Origin: Pyrinomonadaceae bacterium
Lineage (GTDB): Bacteria; Acidobacteriota; Blastocatellia; Pyrinomonadales; Pyrinomonadaceae
Length of the DNA: 40,908 nt
Direction: 5' to 3'
NCBI GenBank assembly: GCA_013003215.1
Contig: JABDKD010000072.1
Span: forward strand, 1 to 40,908
A program made the translations under genes and the position numbers. How positions within the stretch are numbered: position 1 is the stretch's first letter; every line of letters begins with the position of its first letter. The notes beneath the pieces are model-generated. The model ran no database searches and had not been told where the DNA came from. It saw nothing but the letters and a program-made list of their open reading frames with translations. Positions 23,085 to 30,140 of the stretch are shown piece after piece.

Positions 23085-24520
23085 CCGGACTCGAAATCGG
23101 GAACACCCGGCTCGACCAATATTGTCTTAAAACTCGCAAGACTCACAAGCCCGGGGGCGGCGCCCTTGGGCTTGTTTACGTATTTCCTTTCCGCATACCT
23201 TACGGCTGCTTTAGATTCGCTTTTCGCTTTGCTGAAGAATGCCGCCAACCTGGCCGCCTCGAGGATCGTTCTTTGGGGCACCTCTTCGCGTCCCTTTCGC
23301 TTGATGACAACGTGAGATCCGGGGTAGTCGGCAGCGTGGAGCCATATGTCCAAAGATCTTGCAATCCGAAACGTTAAATAGTCGTTGTCTTTTGATCTTT
23401 TTCCCACAAGAATCAACAGTCCGTCCGAGGAAACATAGTCCCTCGCGTATTTCGACACCTTGGTTTTCTTATTTAGTCCTTTTACCGGAGGCCGAATCTT
23501 TTTCTCGGGAAGGAATCGTCTGATAGAATCCCAATCCTCTTCTATGATCGCTTCCTTCAGTTTTTCGCGTAGTTCTTCCTCTTTCTTAATCTCCAGGTCT
23601 ATTGCCGAAAGCCGGTTCGCGATCTCAATACGCGCGTTTTTTGATTTCGCATATTTCTTGAAGTAGGTTTCGGCGGCCTCAGGCAGGGAGAGGTTCTCGT
23701 CCAGTTCGATGGTGATTGTCTTCAGCTCGTCGTCAAAGTAGTCAGTAAGCTCAACTTTGTCGCCCTGTCTCTTGGCTGTGGCGATATTTGCGTTTAAAAG
23801 ATCCCCCAGTCTCTTCCATTTTTCGGGATCTCCATGTTTCTCGAGGTCCCCGCCTAATTTCTTCTTAAGGTTTTTTTTCTTCTTGATCCTGCTCTTGACC
23901 GCGTTTTTCGCATTCCGAACCAAGGTGTCGCGGCTGTCTTTTCGGGATTTCTCCTCGAAATAACTATCCAGAGCTTCAGAAAGAGTTTCAAAGTTACCCT
24001 TCTCGAACGGCGGCTCCTGCCATTGATCAGTTTTTTCGGGCTTTATGGGTATTTGGTATGGCTCACCGATTGCCCAGCCCTTGGATTCTCTGAGCATTGA
24101 ACGGATATTGCCCGCAGAATCAACGAGAAACAGATTTGAGGAACGCCCCGTAAGTTGAACTACAATCTCAAACGACTCTTCCACTCCAATCTCCGGCTCA
24201 GTAGTGAAACGCATTCTGACGATTCGCTCACCTTCGACTTTTTCGATTTCTGTTAGGACTGCATGGGTAAGATGTTTACGCAGGAGGTTCGCGAACGGTC
24301 CGGGCGCAAGGGAAGCGGAATTCAGCTCTTTTACGCGCCGCTTGATTAGATAAAGCCTGTGTTCCGATGGGCTTGCGGAAATGAATAAGTAAGCGCCATC
24401 CTCGCGTCGAAAATCGATAGCGAGCTTATCTTTGTCTAAGACAAAAATTTTGCCGAACTTCCGTCCGACAAGTTTGTCGCGGAGTTCGGCGGTTATTTCT
24501 TTAATTGTGGCTTCGTTCAT
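23081..24520 (-). CDS. rqcH: RqcH/NFACT-family ribosome quality-control protein
   Basis: A homologue of bacterial RqcH (eukaryotic Rqc2/NEMF), which binds stalled 50S-peptidyl-tRNA complexes and recruits tRNA-Ala for alanine tailing. The 479-residue protein has the NFACT-N domain (1 to about 185, with ANLLRKHLTHAVL and GRSSNLFLVDSAGN), a charged coiled-coil middle (about 195-340, many Lys/Glu), and the NFACT-R domain (about 355-460: DYVSSDGLLILVGKRSKDND, DIWLHAADYPGSHVVIK, AERKYVNKPKGAAPGLV). It is somewhat shorter than Bacillus RqcH (about 570). The key Asp-Arg pair of RqcH appears as Glu98-Arg99 (EGERIV). Older annotations call this family fibronectin-binding protein. Confidence 0.9.
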   Translation of the reverse strand: MNEATIKEITAELRDKLVGRKFGKIFVLDKDKLAIDFRREDGAYLFISASPSEHRLYLIKRRVKELNSASLAPGPFANLLRKHLTHAVLTEIEKVEGERIVRMRFTTEPEIGVEESFEIVVQLTGRSSNLFLVDSAGNIRSMLRESKGWAIGEPYQIPIKPEKTDQWQEPPFEKGNFETLSEALDSYFEEKSRKDSRDTLVRNAKNAVKSRIKKKKNLKKKLGGDLEKHGDPEKWKRLGDLLNANIATAKRQGDKVELTDYFDDELKTITIELDENLSLPEAAETYFKKYAKSKNARIEIANRLSAIDLEIKKEEELREKLKEAIIEEDWDSIRRFLPEKKIRPPVKGLNKKTKVSKYARDYVSSDGLLILVGKRSKDNDYLTFRIARSLDIWLHAADYPGSHVVIKRKGREEVPQRTILEAARLAAFFSKAKSESKAAVRYAERKYVNKPKGAAPGLVSLASFKTILVEPGVPDFESG

Positions 24521-24565
24521 TTTTCGATATCCGAAGCCGCAATTCTAGTAAATTCGGATCAGTTT

Positions 24566-25849
24566 CTAAAGCTCTCGGACAACAAGGGTGTTTGAAAAAA
24601 TGTCGTGAATAGCCCGGCCGTCTTCCTCGAACATGCATGTAAGGAACCCGGCTCCGCCAAACGCCATTGAAAGCATATACACCGAAGCGCTTACGGCTGC
24701 TTGGTGAATCGTTGGGTATTCTTCACCGGACACATCGATCATCTCGATGGAGAATAGATGCATTCCGAAAGTCTTCCCAAAAAGCCCTACTGTCGTCGTC
24801 AGGTAGATAAAATTGACGATTGCAAAGGTGGCGAGAAATCCAAAGAGCCCGGCGATAGAAAACCAGTTTCCCCCAAGCAGGGTGAACGGCGCCAGAAGTA
24901 TCATCGAGGCAAACGATGTGATGAGCATATCGAAAAGACCGGCATTGAACCTGTATGCAAACGGTGCTCGATCGTCGTCATATTCGACGTTGACCGCAGG
25001 CTCTGGTTTTGACTCTGCTTTCTCGATTACCTCTTCAAAGACCTTATTTTCAATCTCATGATCAGCTGACTCTTCCTCTACCTCATTTGTTCGAACAGTG
25101 ACTTTTCCAAAGCTGGACGAGACTTTTGCGGGCTTGAATTCGGGGTCAAGCTCGCTTGTGTCGTAGAGATCTACATTCGGTTTGTAGTCCGGTGTTTTTG
25201 GAAAGTTAACCGAAGTTTTCTCGGGATTGGCGTCAGTTTCAGCTTCTGTTCTAAGACTCTTTTCCGGTTTACTCCTGGCCGGCTTTACTGCGGTAGCTGT
25301 CGCGGTCGCAGCTCCAACATAGTACTTGCTTCGGGAAGATTTGATCCGATCTAACGCATTCGAAAGCACGTCATTTTCTGAAGCGTCTTTTTTAGGTTCC
25401 TCCAGGATCTCAACCGAATCGAAAAACTCGTCTTCGGTCTTTCTTTTTCGCGCTGGGGACTTTGGAGCGGCAGATTCGTCCTTGGCGTCATTCTGAAGCT
25501 TTCGCTGACGCACGGCATTTTTTAATTGGGTGCGCCATTCCGGAACCGTGCCGTCCTTTGACTGGAACTCGACGAGTGTCCGGTTTGTCATCTTTGAATC
25601 GATTTCGGCCGTTGCCGATTTGATTTCCTGCTCGGTGATTATGGGGCTTGGCGGAGGGTTGAGTTTGATTTGGCTGGATGGTTTTGGCACGGTGCGTGAT
25701 TCTCTCCTTTTTGGAATTGGCTTGGGGGCGGAATTAACGGTTAGTTTCTCAGACAACTCCTCTCTGACGGTGTCACCAACCATGGTTCCGCAGCTGGGAC
25801 ATATAGAAAGGGTGATCAGATGTTCTTTATTACAACCCGGACAGCACAT
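24566..25849 (-). CDS. RDD-family membrane protein with N-terminal zinc ribbon
   Basis: A 427-residue protein. The N-terminus is a zinc ribbon (CCPGCNKEH...CPSCG, Cys 3/6/17/20). A long low-complexity, charged linker follows (about 30-290, Pro/Lys/Glu-rich). The C-terminal RDD domain (about 293-425) begins APFAYRFNAGLFDMLI, giving the Arg and Asp of the family name. It has about four membrane segments, the middle TTTVGLFGKTFGMHLFSIEM, and ends with the GRAIHDIFSNTLVV motif with its conserved His-Asp. RDD proteins are membrane proteins of mostly unknown role, some linked to ion transport. The gene lies 45 nt upstream of rqcH on the same strand. Confidence 0.88.
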   Translation of the reverse strand: MCCPGCNKEHLITLSICPSCGTMVGDTVREELSEKLTVNSAPKPIPKRRESRTVPKPSSQIKLNPPPSPIITEQEIKSATAEIDSKMTNRTLVEFQSKDGTVPEWRTQLKNAVRQRKLQNDAKDESAAPKSPARKRKTEDEFFDSVEILEEPKKDASENDVLSNALDRIKSSRSKYYVGAATATATAVKPARSKPEKSLRTEAETDANPEKTSVNFPKTPDYKPNVDLYDTSELDPEFKPAKVSSSFGKVTVRTNEVEEESADHEIENKVFEEVIEKAESKPEPAVNVEYDDDRAPFAYRFNAGLFDMLITSFASMILLAPFTLLGGNWFSIAGLFGFLATFAIVNFIYLTTTVGLFGKTFGMHLFSIEMIDVSGEEYPTIHQAAVSASVYMLSMAFGGAGFLTCMFEEDGRAIHDIFSNTLVVREL

Positions 25850-26074
25850 AGTCTTAATTGGGTAGAATACAGTGAAAAAGAGATTTGGTTTAGAACGGAT
25901 CCGGAAGAGATCCGCGGAAATGAAAAACTGAGAGGATATTATCAGAAGAAACTTTAAGTCGTCAACTGTAACCGAGTGCGAAATAAGAGATTAATCATTC
26001 TTTAACCGTTTGAAACTTATTATTCAGCTTCAAACAATAATCGAAGATAGCAGATTGTGTTGAGTTTAACGAGT

Positions 26075-26704
26075 TTATCCCTTTCTTTCTTGCTTCTTGC
26101 TTTCTTCTTTGACTTCTTGTTTTGGATGCTCCTCGGGAGGTACGAACGAAGGGACCTCAAAACCTTCAGCTTCTTCTGCGTCCTTACGGACAAGGTCGGC
26201 AATGTCACCAAGATCTATGAAGAAATCCGCGACATCTATGAGCCGCGGAGCCGTGTTCGAGCGAAAACCGGCGACCTCGACCCGGCAACCTTTGTAAGCC
26301 ACAGCATTCAATGCATAGACGAAGTCCTCATCGCCGGATACCAAGACCGCCGTATCGTACTGACCGGCGAGACTTAACATGTCAACCGCGATTTCTACAT
26401 CTAGGTTCGCTTTGCGAGTCCCATCGACAAACGTTTTCAATTCTTTTTGAACTACCCGAAATCCATTCCTACGCATCCACAGAAGGAACCCTTGTTGTCG
26501 CTCGGCACCCGCATCGACACCTGTGTAAAAAAACGCGCGAAGAAGCCTCCCGTCCCCAAGCAGGACTCTAAGCAGTTTGTTGTAATCGATATCGAGGTTA
26601 TGAAACCTGGCGGCGTGAAATAGATTGTTTCCGTCAATAAACACAGCAACCCGACCTCTATGCCCGAATTGCCAGGTGGAACTGGTCTTATTATCAAAAC
26701 GCAT
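26075..26704 (-). CDS. NYN-domain (PIN-like) ribonuclease
   Basis: A 209-residue protein of the NYN/LabA-DUF88 family, metal-dependent nucleases with a PIN-like fold. The conserved acidic residues are in place: VFIDGNNLFHAARF (Asp24), ANLDVEIAVDML (Asp102, Asp108) and LVSGDEDFVYAL (123-132). The rest of the fold reads RLIDVADFFIDLGDI. A charged Lys/Glu/Gln tail (about 180-209, EEHPKQEVKEESKKQ) is probably disordered. Cytoplasmic; the RNA target is unknown. It stands alone, leftward, and shares a 194-nt divergent intergenic region with the zinc-ribbon gene at 26899. The ribosome-binding site is AGAAGGA, about 11 nt before the ATG. Confidence 0.88.
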   Translation of the reverse strand: MRFDNKTSSTWQFGHRGRVAVFIDGNNLFHAARFHNLDIDYNKLLRVLLGDGRLLRAFFYTGVDAGAERQQGFLLWMRRNGFRVVQKELKTFVDGTRKANLDVEIAVDMLSLAGQYDTAVLVSGDEDFVYALNAVAYKGCRVEVAGFRSNTAPRLIDVADFFIDLGDIADLVRKDAEEAEGFEVPSFVPPEEHPKQEVKEESKKQERKG

Positions 26705-26886
26705 CGATATACTTCCTTCTCTTATATGTAAATCTGCAGTTCTAAAAGTCTGTTCATTGGAACAGCACGAAAACCCAGATTCTGTTTAATAGGTACTACT
26801 TTAAATAGGTCAAAAATAATAGTGAGGTTTTTAAGCTTTCAGGTCAAGCAGTTTTTTGCCGGTGGGAGCATAGTCGATCCAAAGGT

Positions 26887-26892
26887 TATAAT
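26887..26892 (+). promoter_or_regulatory. Consensus -10 hexamer 6 nt before a start codon
   Basis: A perfect TATAAT lies directly upstream of the ATG at 26899. Transcription would begin at or next to the A of the start codon, giving a leaderless mRNA. No good -35 is seen at 17 nt, and the GGGAG before the ATG is too close for a normal ribosome-binding site. Confidence 0.35.
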
Positions 26893-26898
26893 GGGAGC

Positions 26899-27936
26899 AT
26901 GTCAGACACTCCATCACGAAATAATTCGGACAAGATTTTGGAGATTGATGGGATTCCCGTGCGTTCGGAACAGGTTGAATTTGCGGAGGACGAGCTCATT
27001 AAATGTTCAGATTGCGGACGCAGTACGCCTCCAAATCGTCTCGATTGTCTCTACTGCGGAGCGGAAATCTCCGGTAACGATACAGATAAGAAACTAAAGC
27101 CCGTTTTACGGCCCCCGGAAGAAGGCAATGAAGGGTTTTCGATAGTCGCCACCGACGCCTCCGGATGGAATAGCGATTTGATTCACCTTGCCGCGGGAAT
27201 GACGAGATTGGCAGAAGAAGACATCAGAGCACTGACGTCAACCGGATCACCGATTCCTATCGGCTACGGCGGTTCAGAGAAAGCGGTTGCCCTTGCTGCG
27301 GATAGGCTTCGTGAAGCAGGGCTGAAAGTGAAGATCATAAGGGATTCGGAGTTTGTGGATACAAGTGCCCATTCACGGCTGCGGGGACTTTCTTTTGATG
27401 AGGGCAAAAAGCTGGTCTTGATTCATTTTAACAATGACAAGGTCACCGTCTTGGGCCCGGATGATATTTCACTAATCGTTGTTGGACTCGTTCTTGAAAA
27501 CCGTTTCGAAGCCAGTGAAAAACACAAGAGAAAAGGCCTCGACAAAGTTTTGAATTCGACCGAGGTAAGCGCTGATGAGGTCTACATCGATTTTTATACC
27601 CGGGACTCCTCGCAAGCTTTTCGGATCCAGGCATCCGGTTTCGATTTTTCCTTTCTTGGTGAACGGAAAGAGCTATTGGCCGTAGGAAATCTAGAAAAGA
27701 CGATAGACGCGATCCGTAAATTCGCGACAAATGCGGTTTTTGACAACAACTATCGTGGGATTCACAGCAAACTCGACCTGATTTGGAAAATAGAACACCG
27801 CGAAGATACGAAGAGTATTAAAAGAAGTGGTTTCGGGTCATTCGAAAAGAAACGGGTGGTAACAAGTTCAAATTTAGATCAATTTAATAAGTATTCGAAG
27901 CTTCAATGGATGATCCGGTGCGGTGAGGACAAATAA
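26899..27936 (+). CDS. Zinc-ribbon protein of unknown function
   Basis: A 345-residue cytoplasmic protein with no signal peptide or membrane segment. A CxxC-x10-CxxC zinc ribbon lies at residues 36-53 (IKCSDCGRSTPPNRLDCLYCG). The rest is not recognised. It includes a segment with alternating charged helices (KAVALAADRLREAGLKVKI), a beta-rich stretch (KLVLIHFNNDKVTVLGPDDI) and a C-terminal region rich in aromatic and basic residues (KLDLIWKIEHRED, FNKYSKLQWMIRCGEDK). It ends 5 nt before rlmB on the same strand, so the two are almost certainly co-transcribed. That context weakly hints at a translation-related or RNA-related role. Confidence 0.72.
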   Translation: MSDTPSRNNSDKILEIDGIPVRSEQVEFAEDELIKCSDCGRSTPPNRLDCLYCGAEISGNDTDKKLKPVLRPPEEGNEGFSIVATDASGWNSDLIHLAAGMTRLAEEDIRALTSTGSPIPIGYGGSEKAVALAADRLREAGLKVKIIRDSEFVDTSAHSRLRGLSFDEGKKLVLIHFNNDKVTVLGPDDISLIVVGLVLENRFEASEKHKRKGLDKVLNSTEVSADEVYIDFYTRDSSQAFRIQASGFDFSFLGERKELLAVGNLEKTIDAIRKFATNAVFDNNYRGIHSKLDLIWKIEHREDTKSIKRSGFGSFEKKRVVTSSNLDQFNKYSKLQWMIRCGEDK

Positions 27937-27941
27937 CAAGC

Positions 27942-28751
27942 ATGGCTGCAAGAATGCGTAAACGAAAGCCCGAAAACCCACGGAAAACCGCGAAGCCGAG
28001 CGCGGATCGGGAGACCCGTTTGATTTATGGAGTCATGCCCGTGCTGGAGTCTTTGCGTGCCGGTGGGGGCAAGATGCGCAAAATCGTCATGTCTGAAGGA
28101 CGGCGAGATTCGCGGTCCGGTGAAATTGACAAGATCGCTCGGAAATGTGGAGTTCCGGTTATCCGCATATCCCGCAAAGAGTTTGATGCGTTGTTCGAGC
28201 GGGAGGTTAATCATCAGGGAGTTGCTGCATACGTAAAAACTGTGCAGTTCAAATCCGCAGAGTCGATTCTGGAGAAAGCGGAGGATAACGATACCGCACT
28301 GTTCCTGGTTATTGACGGAATCGAAGATCCCAGAAATCTTGGAGCGATTTTGAGGACGGCGGAATGTGCCGGAGTAGATGGAGTATTCATACCCGAGCGT
28401 AGGAATGCGGGTATCACGGACACCGCGGTGAAGACCTCGGCCGGTGCTTCGGAAATACTCGATATCGCGAAGGTTAAGAATCAGAATCGTTTGATCGATG
28501 AATTGAAGTCCAGAGATGTTTGGGTTGTCGGGGCTTCCGGTGATTCCGAGACTGTTTACAGCGATTGGGATTTTGATCAAAAAACGGCAATTGTAGTGGG
28601 GCGCGAAGGGAAAGGGCTCCATCGTCTAACCGCAGAGAAATGTGATATTTTGGTAGGCATTCCGATGTTAGGGAATATTGATTCGTTGAATGTCTCGGTT
28701 GCGGCGGGTGTCCTTTTGTACGAGGTCGTCAGACAGCGGGGAACAAAATAG
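27942..28751 (+). CDS. rlmB: 23S rRNA (guanosine-2'-O)-methyltransferase, TrmH/SPOUT family
   Basis: A SPOUT-fold SAM-dependent RNA 2'-O-methyltransferase, most like RlmB, which modifies a conserved guanosine of 23S rRNA. The 269-residue protein begins with a basic tail (RMRKRKPENPRKTAKPS), then the substrate-binding domain (LIYGVMPVLESLRA, NHQGVAAYV). The catalytic domain carries all three TrmH motifs: DGIEDPRNLGAILRTAECAG, AIVVGREGKGLHRLT and IPMLGNIDSLNVSVAAGVLL. The exact target nucleotide cannot be proved from sequence; another TrmH-type rRNA methylase is the main alternative. It follows a zinc-ribbon gene by 5 nt and precedes a small membrane-protein gene by 8 nt. Confidence 0.92.
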   Translation: MAARMRKRKPENPRKTAKPSADRETRLIYGVMPVLESLRAGGGKMRKIVMSEGRRDSRSGEIDKIARKCGVPVIRISRKEFDALFEREVNHQGVAAYVKTVQFKSAESILEKAEDNDTALFLVIDGIEDPRNLGAILRTAECAGVDGVFIPERRNAGITDTAVKTSAGASEILDIAKVKNQNRLIDELKSRDVWVVGASGDSETVYSDWDFDQKTAIVVGREGKGLHRLTAEKCDILVGIPMLGNIDSLNVSVAAGVLLYEVVRQRGTK

Positions 28752-28759
28752 GAAAACTT

Positions 28760-29302
28760 ATGTTTTGTCCGAAATGCGGAACCAAGAATCCTGAGGACGG
28801 CAAGTACTGCAGAAAATGCGGTACTGACCTCAGTGGTGTCAGCAGCGCGCTTGCAGGTAAACACGATTACGTGTCCGAGAAATCCCATCGCAAGAAAAAA
28901 AAGCATACTTGGGAAAGTGCTATGGGAAAGCTCTTCACCGGACTCGCATTCCTCGGTATTGCCATTATCTTGGGTGTTACGGGAGTTGCAGGCGGACAAT
29001 TCTGGTGGTTCTGGATGCTTATCCCCGCCTTTTCGATTTTGGGGACAGGGGTTGCGGAGGTCATTCAACTCAATCAATCGAAATCAGAGGCCGCAATATC
29101 GTCCGGCGACGAGCGTTCGATTGAAGGTTCAGCGCAGGAACAAGGTTCGTTGCCCGCCGCAGGCGCGGAATTTGCTGTAGGGCAAAAACCTGAGATGTAC
29201 GAAACCGGTGATCTCGTGCCCCCCAGCGTAACTGAAGGTACGACGCGTTTGCTGGAGAAGGATCAGGAAAACGAGACGATGACGCTTCCGAAACCCGACT
29301 AG
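28760..29302 (+). CDS. Zinc-ribbon membrane protein
   Basis: A 180-residue protein starting with a zinc ribbon (CPKC at 3-6, CRKC at 17-20, in FCPKCGTKNPEDGKYCRKCG). A basic stretch follows (SHRKKKKHTW), then two membrane segments (GLAFLGIAIILGVTGVAGG and WFWMLIPAFSILGTGVAEVI). The remaining 80 residues are polar and probably disordered. Similar zinc-ribbon plus two-helix proteins are common in bacteria with no assigned role. It starts 8 nt after rlmB, as the third gene of that transcript. Its stop at 29300-29302 abuts the stop of the convergent SDR gene with no gap. Confidence 0.8.
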   Translation: MFCPKCGTKNPEDGKYCRKCGTDLSGVSSALAGKHDYVSEKSHRKKKKHTWESAMGKLFTGLAFLGIAIILGVTGVAGGQFWWFWMLIPAFSILGTGVAEVIQLNQSKSEAAISSGDERSIEGSAQEQGSLPAAGAEFAVGQKPEMYETGDLVPPSVTEGTTRLLEKDQENETMTLPKPD

Positions 29303-30136
29303 TTATCTGAATTTCGAAAGGAGTCCTCCGGATAGACGGTCGAGTATTTCGAAATACCTTGTCGGAAAGAACCTTTGGACCGCACTGATCTGCATCGCGT
29401 CAGAACCGATCAAGACTCTAGGCTGCTTCCTCATCACACCTTTTACAATTATGTCGGCGGCCTTTTCGGGGGTGGTCTGTGCTATCTTCCGAAAGATCTC
29501 AGGAGCTCGTTCCTTGTCTTCCTCCGGAGCATCTTCGCCTTTCTTTGCATCCTGGGCGATGTTAGTTCTCACTCCCCCGGGGTGCACGCATGTCACGTAA
29601 ATGTCAGTATCCTCGAGCTCATGCCGCAAGCTCTCGGTAAATCCCCTGACGGCAAACTTGCTCGCGCAATAAGTCGATTGGCCCGGCGGAGAAATAATTC
29701 CAAAAACACTGGAAATGTTGGTTATGTGACCAAAACCCTGTTTTTGGAAAAGTTCCAGAAAGATTTTCGATCCGTAAACCGTACCCCAGAAGTTTATACC
29801 CATCAGCCATTCCATATCCTCAAACGAAACCTCGCTAGTTCTGCCGACCAGTCCCACGCCGGCATTGTTGAAAATATGAGTCGCCGTACCGAATGTTTCT
29901 AAGGCAAGGTCACGAACGCCTTCTACATCCCTGAGTTTCGAGACATCTCCGGAGACCCCGACGGTCTTGGTGTTACTGGCTTCTAAAGACTTGAGGACGT
30001 CATCCAGGCGCGTAGCGTCGATGTCGCTGAGAACAAGACCTCTGATGCCTGCTTTTGCAGTCCTATGGGCCAGCGCTTTTCCGATTCCCGATCCTGCGCC
30101 GGTGATAACCACGATGCTGTCTTGATCTAAGGACAT
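29303..30136 (-). CDS. Short-chain dehydrogenase/reductase (SDR)
   Basis: A classical SDR, 277 residues from the ATG at 30136. The NAD(P)-binding TGAGSGIGKALA is near the N-terminus (with VLSDIDATRLDD after it), then NNAGVG, the catalytic Ser in ITNISSVFG, and the YxxxK pair in STYCASKFAVRGFTESL. The loop CVHPGGVRTNIA follows the active site. The Asp after the second strand (SDID) suggests a preference for NAD(H), though this is not certain. The upstream in-frame codons to 30232 overlap the beta-propeller gene and are not used here. The substrate is unknown. It starts 4 nt after the propeller gene on the same strand, so they are probably co-transcribed. Confidence 0.9.
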   Translation of the reverse strand: MSLDQDSIVVITGAGSGIGKALAHRTAKAGIRGLVLSDIDATRLDDVLKSLEASNTKTVGVSGDVSKLRDVEGVRDLALETFGTATHIFNNAGVGLVGRTSEVSFEDMEWLMGINFWGTVYGSKIFLELFQKQGFGHITNISSVFGIISPPGQSTYCASKFAVRGFTESLRHELEDTDIYVTCVHPGGVRTNIAQDAKKGEDAPEEDKERAPEIFRKIAQTTPEKAADIIVKGVMRKQPRVLIGSDAMQISAVQRFFPTRYFEILDRLSGGLLSKFR

Positions 30137-30140
30137 ATCC

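Noticed and set aside
26008-26035. GTTTGAA/TTCAAAC hairpin after the NYN gene as a terminator
   Set aside because: The stem is AT-rich, the loop is long, and no T tract follows on the relevant strand.
29375-29902. 175-residue plus-strand ORF opposite the SDR gene
   Set aside because: Antisense to a clear short-chain dehydrogenase gene with all motifs; no independent support.
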